From Lactarius indigo (taxonomy: Eukaryota; Basidiomycota; Agaricomycetes; Russulales; Russulaceae): a stretch of 64,000 nt of DNA. The DNA lies in assembly GCA_025766275.1 (NCBI GenBank), contig JAFKAC010000010.1, positions 434,001 to 498,000 on the forward strand, read 5' to 3'. Below, in pieces: positions 44,868 through 56,668 of this stretch (position 1 is the first letter of the stretch; the number at the start of each line of letters is the position of its first letter). The position numbers and the translations under genes were made by a program. The notes below the pieces were generated by a model. The model saw only the letters and a list, made by a program, of their open reading frames with translations. It made no database searches and was not told the origin of the DNA.

Positions 44868-45358
44868 GCCGACCTCACCCTTACTCATGTGCTTTTATCG
44901 CACCCTCCTCGAAGCTGACTTCGGTCAAGTAACCGCCGGCCGGTCTTACCGGTGCGCCTAGCGCCACTTTTCTAGGGACTTTCTTCTGGTTTTTCCCTTA
45001 TAATCTTCTGTCTCCGTTTCATTTGTCCCACCTTAAGTCAGCGACGGTGTAGCAATCCTTGGAACCCGGTAAAGCCTCCTTACCGCCATATCTCCTCTGT
45101 AGGGATTACCGCGGGGACGCACGGGACTGGTAGCATAGTTTTTGCGCGCTATATCTTAGGAACTGTAATAGGTGGTGGATCCCGCACAGACGGAACGGCC
45201 TCTAAATCCTAGACTATGTACACGTAGTTTAGGGACTGGTCTGTATCTCGGATACGTACCCCAGGATAAATATGGATTTAAAAAAAAAAAAAGGTGCAAC
45301 GAGAGCGCTGCATCTGAGTCAAACACGGCCCGAAACCGACCAGCTCAGAGTGGGTCCC

Positions 45359-45585
45359 CCGGGCCCGGGAATCGGTCTTTCAGTGAAAAAACTGATGAGA
45401 AAAACCAACTTGGACATAAAATTCTTGTAAAACTCGCAGAACTGAGTCAGATTTTGCAGAGTCTTCTATGGAAGACCACGACAGAGGACAATAAGAACTT
45501 TACATTCTTTCCACTATTTGGAAACCTTCGTGTTCTTTCAGGTATTCACAACAGTTTTATCACGAAAGGACCGATTCCTGGCCCG
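45359..45585. mobile_element. Possible small MITE
   Basis: Imperfect inverted ends of about 30 bp: CGGGAATCGGTCTTTCAGTG at the left and, inverted, AGGAATCGGTCCTTTCGTGA at the right, enclosing about 165 bp of AT-rich sequence. The target duplication is unclear. Confidence 0.45.
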
Positions 45586-46051
45586 AAGTCCCATGGCTGG
45601 TGGCCCGTGGGAGAACCAAGAAAAAGCCCGCGCAGACTCGCGGCCACTCAGTACTCCGGCCTTAGGCCTCGGGATCGAAGGTCAGGGATGTGGCGCAAGC
45701 ACTCGCGAGTATACTATTTAGCGTCTACCCTGCACCAGGCTAATCCCAACCAAGAACCTTATTCTATAATACACTGAGTTCTGAACAATTTCCCTCGCTC
45801 AAGCTCATGGTGATCCAACGCCATCATATAGTTTGTCTAGACGCAAGAGAAGCACTGTGGGGATGATTTGGGGATTCGATTTCGTTGAATGGGCACAGCT
45901 GGGGGAGGGAAGGAATTGGTTTTGTGACACAGAAAACAGAAAACAGTACAGGTGTTGTAGGTGCACCGACGTGCTAAACGGATGAGATAAGTCGGAATAT
46001 CCTAGTTTCAGGACGAAAGACTGAGTAACTTACAGCTGATGTTGCCAATCG

Positions 46052-48078
46052 TTAGCTGAATGCAATGATAGTTGCACCAGCAGAAAAAAGAATGGTATCA
46101 AACCAGGAATCAATGTGCCAGACCAGACGAGTCGTGGAAATATTATCGACGTAAGTGTTAAGGCGAAGATTGGCGTCTTTAGAGACGTCGAGGGAATTCA
46201 AGGCGATAAACACGGAAGGTTTCTTGAGGAATTCGACCGAATTAAACAAGATTTCCTTGCTGTGTTGGTTCTGCGGCGATGTTGCGGGACGAATATCCAT
46301 CGTACTGACAGATGTGCTAAATATGTGCTCACGATCCTCTGGATAGGCAATCCAGCCAACCCGTGCGGCGTATAAGGTAGTGTTTGACCAGGTCTCGATA
46401 TTGAGTGTGAATCCCTCCACGTCGATGTTGGTAGCAGTAGTTTTGACACGCCAGTTGCGATTCTTGTCGAGGTTGATGCAGTTGAAGAAAACGACGACCT
46501 TTGGGGGAGTGACGAACGGGCGCTCAAAGTTGATGCGAACAGAGGCTGGGTCATGATTCCAGAAGCTACGCATGTGTTCACCGGTGAGGAAATCCAGATC
46601 ACTAGGTGCGAAGGCGAGCACACTTGTGACGGCGTGGTAGAGCGTGGTATCGGCCCAGGTTATGATGTTGCAGTCGGCCGAACTCTTTGTGATGTGCAGG
46701 AGGGTCGACGAAACCCGGATGTTAGCGGATTTTCCGATATCTATCATACGAATAGTGATTTCCCGGCCCTGGCTTCCAGGCCAGAAGCCAGCCTAAGCCA
46801 CACATCCGAGGCCAGGCCAAGCTTGAGCCAAGGAGCGGCCCAGGGTGGCTGGTGGCCTTGGCTTTGGATTTGGTAAGCCATTCCCATGGCCTGTGGCCTC
46901 GGCTTCGGACTTGGTGGGCCGTGCAGTTCAACACGTGATACTCATCTTGGACCTCGCCAACTCGTTGATTCTTCGTGGGTGAATTTTCACAGTTTCTAGT
47001 CACTTCCGCTCACCTGTTCTTGTCAGCACTTCTCTGCACACTCCCATACTCTGTGTGCTCCCCCTAAGCATTGCTTTTCTTTATTCTTCACCCACTTTCC
47101 TGCACTCTGCAAGTGCACCATTCACCCACCCATACAAGTACATTTCCGATGTGTTCAAGTTTCAGCATTCCCTTTGTCCCCATTTAGCTAGCTCACTCTC
47201 TTTCCTCAGCACACTTTCCCTAGTTATAGCTCATGTATTTACAACCTTACGACTGAGTTTTCAAGTAACAGCACACTTCTTCCCTTGTGTTTCAGAGCTC
47301 GGCGTCCCTCATGTTCCCCAGCATGTAGCACTTGCGCGCGGCCTTAGCAGCTTAGGTGCGACGCTTTACTGATCAAGATGGCCATCTGTGTGAAGTCTCA
47401 CATCGTGCGGAAGAGTGCATGACTGTTTTCGATCGCTTGCGACAACCCAACCCAATGGGGCTCTGTGTAGCCCACCATTCCCTCTCCAGACCTTGTCGCA
47501 CTCGTATGCAGCTTTATCCCTTTGACACTAACGTGTCTGTGATCGCTGCGAACACATATACGAGATCTCGGGCTCCGCGGAGGCCTGGCGACCGTGGCTA
47601 CTGCTTCACATCCCTTAAATCCCGCACATCTTAGATGCATTCCCTAGTGATTAAGAGTGATCAAGGATGTCTTACTCAATCTCATACCCTGACACGGGCC
47701 TGTAGGGCATCAACCTTGTCATAGTCCCAACCTAGACTATATCAGTGTTCTCTGTTTTACTACACTACAATTTGTCTTAAGTAGTACTTGTCTGACATAC
47801 AGGCCATGGCTTGTGAGCCTGCCAGGCTGACGACATATGAGGCCGTGGCTTGTGGGCCAACTGAGGCCTAAGCTTCCAGAGGCCGTGAGTAGTGGCCTGG
47901 GCTGCCAACTTTCTGGGCCTGAGCCTTCAAAAGCCAAGCCATTTGCTCGGCTTTCGGGCCAAGCCGAGCCGGGAAATCACTACATACGAAGGCCATGGGC
48001 CAAGCGGGGGGGGTCGACGAATGGACGAGGGAAGTCCAATGATCTCTGGGTAATGTCGAATTCGCAGTGCATGGGCAT
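46052..48078 (-). pseudogene. H-type lectin domain protein 4, split by a hAT-like element
   Basis: C-terminal 231 residues (46052-46747) carry the end of repeat 1 and complete repeats 2 and 3. The N-terminal start MPMHCEFD and RLAHGLR lie at 47991-48078. Between them is the 1230-bp element 46753-47982. Taking out the element and one 8-bp duplication gives a continuous frame (HGLR then MIDIGKSANIRVS) equal in length to lectin 3. No other damage was seen, so the element alone inactivated the gene. Confidence 0.88.
46753..47982. mobile_element. Non-autonomous hAT-like transposon in lectin 4
   Basis: Ends TAGTGATTTCCCGGC and its inverse, 1230 bp, perfect 8-bp target duplication CATACGAA (46745-46752, 47983-47990). 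The 8-bp duplication and TAGTG end are the marks of the hAT superfamily. No transposase; the interior has GGCC-rich ends and a CT-rich centre. Confidence 0.88.
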
Positions 48079-48617
48079 GGTTGGTTACTGTGATCTGAAG
48101 GGGTGTGGCGCAAGCACCTCCCAGTACTATCAACCTCTATTCTTTTCGCGCTTGCCGCCATACTCTTGCACATACCCTTGCACATACCTACCCATTTTCT
48201 GAAAAACTCTCAACCGGTTCGAAATATTTTTCTCGCGTCCATTGCACCCTGGAAACTGCCAAGGAATCGACGATATGCTCAAGCTTAAGCTCAAGTCCCG
48301 CGTTTGTCGGATCGTTCCGTGATAGTCCCGCCCGCCTGCCACGACATCGCCTCAGTAAAAAAAACCTCATTTTCTATCGCGGAGTATACTTCCGCCAGTT
48401 TCTACATCTTCCGCCAGTTTCTACATCGTCATTGCATATCTACATAAATGCTTGCTACCCTGTACCCTACCTTCCCTCACTATTACCTGGTATACCCGCT
48501 GGTTAATCAAGTGATGTTTTTTTTTCCCCCTCCGCGCCTCCGCGCCGGGCTTCGCCCCGTTTGATTTCTCCGCCTGGCGTTGCACGGACTTGTATCGGAG
48601 AGCTAAATAGGCGACCC

Positions 48618-49830
48618 TCAAGGATTGCACACTGAAGATGATTTGATTTCGCACGCCAGTGGCGCCAGTGGAGACAACCGAGAGAAGAAAGAAATGGGTT
48701 CTGTCAGTGTGAGGCTATTGTTTCCCATAGGCCCGGGGCATTGTGTTGCCGTGGTGATACATTTGGTCGGTATAACGGTATTCTTCATAGGTTCGCGGAA
48801 ATTGAGGGTGAAGCTAGGTTTTAGTTTCTTGCCCGTCCTTGGCCAGGTAATTGCCATGGGAAACCGCCCGATGGTAGTGGTAGTAATCCAAGGGGTCCTT
48901 ACTCTAGATATAGTGCAGCACATGGGTACGGTGGCACCATGAGCCGGCATGGTAAAAGTCTACGGGTTAGGTAAAAAAAAAAAAAGAGGCAAACAGTTGG
49001 GGAATGAAGGAGCGGAGCATGTGTAATCCATCGCAATCAGCGTCATAAAAATAGGTTTGAGAAATGACGCTCGAAACAGCGACGTCAGCGAAAATGTTGG
49101 TCCACTAAAAGGTTAAACTCGTGCGCCTCATAGAATTGAACTGTCGTAATGGAGACGTGTCTAATGTGAGAGGAAAATTGTCTGTGAAGGCAGCAGCGTT
49201 CAGCCGAGAAGTAAAAAGGCGGAGATGAGGAAACTCATACAACTGATCTGGTAGTAAAGGTTGTAAAACGCAGTGGGACTAGAGGTAAAGTTTAATATGT
49301 TCAGCCCATAATCGTAGATAAGGGTAGACTGAGCCGCGCTTTTATCTGGGTTGGTATAAGTCACTACGATAGAGCGTGTCGTCCACGTTCAGCAAAGGTT
49401 GTGAGGGGCCCAAGAGGCAGAAGATATCACTCACCGTCAAGCGCTCCCGAGGTTGAGTCTAAACTCCAGATCGCCGCGTGATCCACAGTGAAGCCAGAAT
49501 CAGTGCCCGAACAGGTCTCAGGATCTGGGCGAGGTCTTACGTCCGGCATCAACATCGGATGGTGCTGATTCAGTGGTGAGTGATCTGAACTATGTCATGC
49601 CAGCAAAGTGATAAACCTACTTCAGAGTCTGAGGTGACAAAGGGAGTGTACCGTAGCCGCCGATGTAATATGGAATATCAAACTCGGGATCCTGGGATCG
49701 TATCGACAAGAGTGAGAGACCGAACCAAGGTGAGATGGATGGATGAAACGGCCAGACGTGACATTGTTTACAGGAGCCTTTGCTTGAGTTATTGATAAGG
49801 TCGGGAGTGCCCACAAAGATAGACGCGGTC
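48618..49830 (-). pseudogene. Truncated copy of the secreted-protein gene (see 57970-59084)
   Basis: Holds counterparts of only the 3' exons: DPEFDIPYYIGGYGTLPLSPQTLK (about 49620-49690, the longer part paraphrased by its ends DPEF and PQTLK), an exon with RPRPDPETC ... AAIWSLDSTSGALDG (about 49430-49560) and STLIYDYGLNILNFTSSPTA (about 49215-49340). The signal peptide and first four exons, present at 58549-59084 in the other copy, are missing; at 49800-49860 the sequence jumps to what lies upstream of the intact gene (near 59590-59680). So a deletion of about 1 kb removed the 5' half. Confidence 0.65.
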
Positions 49831-50243
49831 CTTCCAACATGCCTATCTCAAGTTCTTATGTAACTCAAATGAGCCAACACCCAGCTGTATATATTCAGAA
49901 AGGAAGAAAGTGGCCCAGTAGACAGTCGTTAAGTGCAGTTCTGCATAGGGCTGTGTACCCCAAGACGCACTTTGATGGAATCGGAAAAAAAGAAAAAAGA
50001 AAGAAAAGAAAACTAGAACAATCTTGAGAACCATTGCACCGCCCGATCCAACACCATCTAATATAGTTCAGATGCAAGAGTAGCACTGAAGGTTGTTCGA
50101 AAATTCGGCAGAGTCGCGTGGAGTCAGATAGGCGCGGCTCCGTATGGTGTCGCACCAACATGCTAGTAAACAGACGTGGTAGTCAGAATGTTATCCTTAC
50201 AGAGCAGAAAGACCGAGTAACTTGCGGCTGATGCTGCCAATTG

Positions 50244-51038
50244 CTAGTTGAATGCGACGATAGTGGCACCAGCGGAATAAAGGGTCGTGTCGGCCCAGGA
50301 ATCAATGTGCCAGACCAGACCGGTCGTGGAGACGCCATCGACGTAAGCATTCACGCGAAGACCGGCCTGACGGTCAATGTCGAGTTGGTTGAAGGCGACA
50401 AAGACCGAGGGTGTCTTCCAGAACTCTGCCGCGCCAAATCCGAGTTTGTTACTCTGTTTTGGCTGAGGTCTGTCCCAGGGACGAACGTCCATCGTGTTAA
50501 CAGATGCGCAAAAAATATGCTCGTGGTCCTCTGGATAAGCAATCCAGCAAACCCGTGCAGCGTAGAGGATCGTGTCTGCCCAGGTCTCGATATTGAGAGT
50601 GAATCCCTTCACGTCGATGTCTGTGGCAGTAGTGTTGACACGCCAGTTGTGATTCCTGTCGAGGTTGATGCAGTTGAAGAAAACGGCGACTTTAGGAGGG
50701 GTGATGAACGGGCGCTCAAAGTTGATGCGCACAGATGCCGGGTCATTGGGATTGATAAACAGGTTGCGCATGTGTTCGCCAGTGAGAAAATCCAGATCAC
50801 CGGGTGCGAGCGCGATCACATCCACCGCGGCGCTGTAGAGAGTCGTATCGGCCCAGGGGGTGATCTGAAAGTTGGCCGAAGTCTTCGTGATATTCTGGAT
50901 CGTCGAGTTGATACGGATGTCGGCGTCATTTCCGATATCGAGCTTACAGAGGCCATGGGCTAGACGGGGGTGCTCGACAAATGGGCGAGGGAAGTTCAAT
51001 GTGCTCTGGGAATTGTCGAGTGCGCAGAATGTGGGCAT
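50244..51038 (-). CDS. H-type lectin domain protein 5
   Basis: Intact 264-residue paralogue (MPTFCALD start) with three H-type lectin repeats; conserved INFERPFITPPKVAVFF in repeat 2 and HIDSWADTTLYSAGATIVAF at the end. Closest by eye to lectin 6 (both share TPWADTTL, VDVIALAPGDLDF and an AEFW/VEFW variant in repeat 3). No signal peptide. Confidence 0.9.
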   Translation of the reverse strand: MPTFCALDNSQSTLNFPRPFVEHPRLAHGLCKLDIGNDADIRINSTIQNITKTSANFQITPWADTTLYSAAVDVIALAPGDLDFLTGEHMRNLFINPNDPASVRINFERPFITPPKVAVFFNCINLDRNHNWRVNTTATDIDVKGFTLNIETWADTILYAARVCWIAYPEDHEHIFCASVNTMDVRPWDRPQPKQSNKLGFGAAEFWKTPSVFVAFNQLDIDRQAGLRVNAYVDGVSTTGLVWHIDSWADTTLYSAGATIVAFN

Positions 51039-51819
51039 GAGTGGTGTACGTGCTTGAAAGTGCGCGGGTGAGTAGGGAAAAAACAGAGCAGGGGATCAAA
51101 CCGAGAAGGGGAAAGGAGGGGGGGTGAGTTTATTGGATGCAAGACCGGCGAGCCTTATATATGTCATGTGTTCGTAAGTAAGGGTGACCGTCGTTGAAAA
51201 CGCAAGTCGAAGACTGTGAGGAAGGGTAGCGAAAGTGGGGATACTAAGTAAAACGAAAGGGTCCTCTGAATATCGACGGAAGACGGAAGACGGAAGATTG
51301 GGGGTGAGATTACTGTAACGTCCGCTACCCCTGGTGGAAGTGGTGCTGTCAATGAGTACTGTACTAGAGCAAGTGTCAAGATGAAATGGGAGAGTAAGTA
51401 TCAAAGGAGATAAGAGAAATGGAGACAAGCAGGAGGTGCGAGTCGAAAGGAAAGTGAGTATCGAAGACGAAATATGGTCAAAGAGGAGCCACAGGTGGCA
51501 CCGACAAGGTGCATGACGAGGAACGAGGGGTGAGAATTTGAAGAGAGAATGAAGGAAGGTCGGGCGCGCCTTTGTCCGAGACAAAGAGCACAGCTCCAGA
51601 CCGGTCATCGGTCGAGGGTGTAGGCATGGATGATGCTAAAGGGTTTCGAATTTTTCAATCGAATGAAGGCGCGCAAGTTGGGAAATGGTAGGAACACCGT
51701 TCCGAGGCGGACTTTTGACGACGACGTGAGTCGACTGGAACAGAGTGGTTGATCGAGGGTGTTTGCCGACGTCGGAATTATTGAGAATTTTGACGTGGAA
51801 AAATACGACGAGAACTTAA
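51039..51819. other. Upstream region of lectin 5, no gene recognised
   Basis: Contains the lectin 5 promoter and a CT-rich (minus-strand) stretch with short, unsupported frames. A motif around CTTTGTCTCGGAC (about 51575) has a weak counterpart near 34095. Confidence 0.4.
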
Positions 51820-52215
51820 GCCAATAGCAGGTGCAAGGCAGACAGGCAACGGGAAATGGTATTTGATAAGTAGCAAATGGCGCTTGAAGAATGGTAAGAT
51901 AGCAAGGAGATGGGCTAAAGCTAAAAGCGGGGCACGTCCGATTCCGGTCAACGGCCAATAGCGAACAGCAAAAACGACAATGGCAAAATGGCAAGCGGAT
52001 GGCAAAAGCCAATGGCAGGATACGTGCGATAAATCGCCAGCAGCGAGTGACAAATAGCATTTGATAACAAATGGCGTTTGATGGGTAGCAAGGAGGCGGC
52101 AAAAGGCTGAACGTAGGACATGTGCAGTGAACAGGGGGACAATTGACAGCAAATGGTAAATGGCGATGAGTAGAGAACGGCATCTGATGAGTAGTTAATG
52201 GCAGATAGCGGATAG
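51820..52215. repeat. Degenerate repeat region built on ATGGCAAA/AAATGGC motifs
   Basis: Words such as CAAATGGCG, AATGGCAAAATGGCAAG and GGTAGCAAGGAGG recur. Two longer similar stretches lie about 200 bp apart (about 51856-51935 and 52056-52130). No coding or mobile signature. Confidence 0.55.
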
Positions 52216-52509
52216 CTGATCTACTCTCCTTTTCCGTATCTTGTTAAACTCAGCAAGGGCCATCCATATCTCGAGCGTGACGAAGCATGCTACGAGATTT
52301 TCTGCAGAGGTGGCTGTCCAGAACCCGAATCACGTTGGGTGGCCTGCTCTGCTGTGAGAGGGTGATCCCCTACCCGAATTGGGTTTCTTGGTAACATGTA
52401 GCATGTTATACGACCTGTAGCAGAATTGGTTGGATGTATAAGGCAGTCAATCGACTATTATTCATCGAAATAGAAGTGTTCTGGTTCTTTGAACTAGTCG
52501 AAGACCATG
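52216..52509. other. Spacer, nothing recognised
   Basis: Short single-copy-looking stretch ending at the left target duplication GGCG of the palindromic element. Confidence 0.4.
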
Positions 52510-52513
52510 GGCG

Positions 52514-55500
52514 CACTGACAGCATGATTCTGTCTTTACACGAAAAGATTGTAAAAAAGTGATGACTAATACTTAAAGATTTTATAAAATCTGTACTTGG
52601 AAAATTATGGTAAATGGACTTTAAGTCCATTCAGGGATTATCAGATGAGAAAAACTGTGAAAAAACTTAACAATTACATATGCAAAAAACATATAGCTTA
52701 TGTCACAATTGTCCTCAAGAAAAGCTGTGGCATGAATTTAAAGTCTTTCCACAATTTCTCAAAAACAGAAAATTCCTGAAAAGACATAAAGTCCATACCT
52801 GTCACACCTGTCACGCATTTTTTCACAGTCCATTCTGTGGCCACATTCAGAAAAGATTTAACGTTTTTTCATTGAAAAATAACTTAACAATTTCTGCTAC
52901 ACAAGACTCCATGTAAAAATTTAAAAGTTATCACAAAATCAGTAAGCCAGGTTACCTGAAACTCACATAATATATTATTTAGGGAAACTATTTATAGATA
53001 ATATATTCAATAAGTGTCAGAATTGGAGACTCACAGTGTCAGAGAGTTGGAGTGTCAGAGTGTCAGAGAGTTAGAAAGTCAGATTGTCAGAGTGTTGGAG
53101 AGTCAGAGTGTCAGAGTGTCAGAGTGTCGGAGAGTCAGAGTGTCAGAGTGTCAGAGTGTCAGAGTGTCGGAGAGTCAGAGTGTCAGAGTGTCAGAGTGTC
53201 GGAGAGTCAGACAGTCAGACAGTCAGAGAGTCGGAGAGTCAGACAGTCAGACAGTCAGACAGTCAGACAGTCGGAGAGTCAGAGAGTCGGAGAGTCAGAG
53301 AGTCAGAGAGTCGGAGAGTCAGAGAGTCAGAGAGTCAGAGAGTCGGAGAGTCAGAGAGTCAGAGAGTCGGAGAGTCAGAGAGTTGGAGAGTCGGAGAGTC
53401 AGAGAATCAGAGAGTTGGAGAGTCAGAATGTCAGAGTGTCAGAGAGTCAGACAGTCAGACAGTCAGAGTGTTGGAGTGTCAGACAGTCAGAGTGTCAGAG
53501 AGTCAGAGAGTCAGAGAGTCAGAGTGTCAGAGTGTCAGAGTGTCAGAGTGTCAGAGTGTCAGAGTGTCAGAGAGTCAGAGAGTCAGAGTGTCGGAGAGTC
53601 AGAGAGTCAGAGAGTCAGAGAGTTGGAGAGTCAGAGTGTCAGAGTGTTGGAGAGTCAGAGTGTCAGAGTGTCAGAGTGTCAGAGTGTCAGAGTGTCAGAG
53701 TGTCAGAGTGTCAGAGTGTCAGAGTGTCAGAGTGTCAGACAGTTAGACAGTCAGACAGTCAGACAGTCAGACAGTCAGACAGTCGGAGAGTCAGAGAGTT
53801 GGAGAGTCAGAGAGTCGGAGAGTCAGACAGTCAGACAGTCAGACAGTCGGAGAGTCAGAGAGTTGGAGAGTCAGAGAGTCGGAGAGTCAGAGAGTCAGAC
53901 AGTCAGAGAGTCGGAGAGTCAGAGAGTCGGAGAGTCGGAGAGTCAGAGTGTCAGAGTGTCGGAGAGTCAGAGTGTCGGAGAGTCAGAGTGTCGGAGAGTC
54001 AGAGTGTCGGAGAGTCAGAGTGTCGGAGAGTCAGAGTGTCAGAGTGTCGGAGTGTCAGACAGTCAGAGAGTCGGAGAGTCAGAGAGTTGGAGAGTCAGAG
54101 TGTCAGAGTGTCGGAGAGTCAGACAGTCAGACAGTCGGAGTGTCAGTGTGTCAGACAGTCAGACAGTTGGAGAGTCAGAGTGTCAGAGTGTCAGAGTGTC
54201 AGAGTGTTGGAGAGTCAGAGTGTCAGAGTGTCAGAGTGTCAGAGTGTCAGAGTGTCAGAGTGTTGGAGAGTCAGACAGTCAGACAGTCAGACAGTCAGAG
54301 TGTCAGAGAGTCGGAGAGTCAGAGTGTCAGAGAGTCGGAGAGTCAGACAGTCAGACAGTCAGAGTGTCAGAGTGTCAGACAGTCAGAGAGTTGGAGAGTC
54401 GGAGAGTCGGAGAGTCAGAGTGCCAGAGTGTCAGAGAGTCAGAGTGTCAGAGAGTTGGAGAGTCAGACAGTCAGACAGTCAGAGTGTCAGAGTGTCAGAC
54501 AGTCAGAGAGTTGGAGAGTCAGAGAGTTGGAGAGTCAGAGAGTCGGAGAGTCAGAGAGTCGGAGAGTCGGAGAGTCAGAGTGTCGGAGAGTCAGAGTGTC
54601 AGACAGTCAGAGTGTCAGACAGTCAGAGTGTCAGAGTGTCAGAGTGTCAGAGAGTCGGAGTGTCAGAGTGTCAGAGAGTCAGAGAGTCAGAGAGTCAGAG
54701 AGTTGGAGAGTCAGAGTGTCAGAGTGTTGGAGAGTCAGAGTGTCAGAGTGTCAGAGTGTCAGAGTGTCAGACAGTTAGACAGTCAGACAGTCAGACAGTC
54801 AGACAGTCAGACAGTCAGACAGTCAGACAGTCGGAGAGTCAGAGAGTTGGAGAGTCAGAGAGTCGGAGAGTCAGAGAGTCGGAGAGTCAGAGAGTCAGAG
54901 TGTCAGAGTGTCGGAGAGTCAGAGTGTCGGAGAGTCAGAGTGTCGGAGTGTCAGAGTGTCAGAGTGTCGGAGTGTCAGACAGTCAGAGAGTCGGAGAGTC
55001 AGAGAGTTGGAGAGTCAGAGTGTCAGAGTGTCGGAGAGTCAGACAGTCAGACAGTCAGAGTGTCAGTGTGTCAGACAGTCAGACAGTTGGAGAGTCAGAG
55101 TGTCAGAGTGTCAGAGTGTCAGAGTGTTGGAGAGTCAGAGTGTCAGAGTGTCAGAGTGTCAGAGTGTCAGAGTGTCAGAGTGTCAGAGTGTTGGAGAGTC
55201 AGACAGTCAGACAGTCAGACAGTCAGAGTGTCAGAGAGTCGGAGAGTCAGAGTGTCAGAGAGTCGGAGAGTCAGACAGTCAGACAGTCAGAGTGTCAGAG
55301 TGTCAGACAGTCAGACAGTTGGAGAGTCAGAGAGTCGGAGAGTCAGAGTGTCAGAGAGTCGGAGAGTCAGACAGTCAGACAGTTGGAGAGTTAGAGAGTC
55401 GGAGAGTCAGAGTGCCAGAGTGTCAGAGAGTCAGAGAGTCAGAGAGTTGGAGAGTCAGAGAGTCAGAGAGTCAGAGAGTCAGAGAGTTGGAGAGTCAGAG

Positions 55501-56664
55501 AGTTGGAGAGTCTGACACTCCAACACTCTGACTGTCTGACACTCTGACTCTCCGACACTCTGACACTCTGACACTCTGACTCTCCGACACTCTGACTCTC
55601 TGACTCTCTGACACTCTGACACTCTGACACTCTGACTCTCTGACACTCTGACACTCTGACTCTCTGACTCTCTGACTCTCTGACACTCTGACTGTCTGAC
55701 ACTCCAACACTCTGACTGTCTGACTGTCTGACTCTCTGACACTCTGACATTCTGACTCTCCAACTCTCTGATTCTCTGACTCTCCGACTCTCCAACTCTC
55801 TGACTCTCCGACTCTCTGACTCTCTGACTCTCCGACTCTCTGACTCTCTGACTCTCTGACTCTCCGACTCTCTGACTCTCTGACTCTCCGACTCTCTGAC
55901 TCTCCGACTGTCTGACTGTCTGACTGTCTGACTGTCTGACTCTCCGACTCTCTGACTGTCTGACTGTCTGACTCTCCGACACTCTGACACTCTGACACTC
56001 TGACTCTCCGACACTCTGACACTCTGACACTCTGACACTCTGACTCTCCGACACTCTGACACTCTGACACTCTGACTCTCCAACACTCTGACAATCTGAC
56101 TTTCTAACTCTCTGACACTCTGACACTCCAACTCTCTGACACTGTGAGTCTCCAATTCTGACACTTATTGAATATATTATCTATAAATAGTTTCCCTAAA
56201 TAATATATTATGTGAGTTTCAGGTAACCTGGCTTACTGATTTTGTGATAACTTTTAAATTTTTACATGGAGTCTTGTGTAGCAGAAATTGTTAAGTTATT
56301 TTTCAATGAAAAAACGTTAAATCTTTTCTGAATGTGGCCACAGAATGGACTGTGAAAAAATGCGTGACAGGTGTGACAGGTATGGACTTTATGTCTTTTC
56401 AGGAATTTTCTGTTTTTGAGAAATTGTGGAAAGACTTTAAATTCATGCCACAGCTTTTCTTGAGGACAATTGTGACATAAGCTATATGTTTTTTGCATAT
56501 GTAATTGTTAAGTTTTTTCACAGTTTTTCTCATCTGATAATCCCTGAATGGACTTAAAGTCCATTTACCATAATTTTCCAAGTACAGATTTTATAAAATC
56601 TTTAAGTATTAGTCATCACTTTTTTACAATCTTTTCGTGTAAAGACAGAATCATGCTGTCAGTG
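52514..56664. mobile_element. 4.15-kb near-palindromic element with satellite core
   Basis: Ends CACTGACAGCATG and its inverse; 4-bp direct repeat GGCG on both sides (52510-52513, 56665-56668). The outer 500 bp on each side are unique-looking AT-rich sequence that appears identical in inverted orientation; the inverted identity then runs about 520-580 bp into the satellite, making arms of about 1.05-1.1 kb. Between the arms lies about 2 kb more satellite in one orientation. No transposase. CACTG ends recall CACTA-type elements, but the 4-bp duplication is unusual for them. Confidence 0.85.
53017..56160. repeat. 8-bp tandem satellite (GTCAGAGN / GTCGGAGN)
   Basis: Octamers GTCAGAGA, GTCAGAGT, GTCAGACA, GTCGGAGA, GTTGGAGA alternate for about 2.5 kb on the plus strand (to about 55511), then the reverse complement runs to about 56160. 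Because 8 is not a multiple of 3 and the unit lacks stops, all three frames stay open, giving long Ser/Glu/Arg/Val-rich frames that are not genes. Variants are arranged in higher-order blocks; some multi-octamer strings recur hundreds of bp apart. Confidence 0.95.
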
Positions 56665-56668
56665 GGCG

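Larger units (their letters stand above)
32924..45292 (+). mobile_element. Poly(A)-tailed non-LTR retroelement relic, split by Plavaka-2
   Basis: Two pieces (32924-33250 and 44652-45292) join into one frame once Plavaka-2 and one CA are removed. The right end is a 13-A tail (45280-45292). A 12-bp target duplication GGTGCAACGAGA flanks the whole (32912-32923 and 45293-45304), as expected of target-primed reverse transcription. The original unit is about 0.97 kb, so it is a truncated or non-autonomous derivative. No reverse transcriptase domain is present. Confidence 0.82.

Noticed and set aside
48001..48080. Frameshift at the run of eight G in the lectin 4 N-terminus
   Set aside because: Counting codons shows that the run keeps the frame (VDPPRLA), so it is a substitution, not a frameshift.
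53014..55515. 833-residue plus-strand frame and similar frames in the satellite
   Set aside because: All frames are open because an 8-bp unit without stops is repeated; the composition is a pure consequence of the octamer. Not a gene.
53017..56160. CRISPR-like array
   Set aside because: No unique spacers and the unit is 8 bp; it is a satellite in a eukaryotic element.
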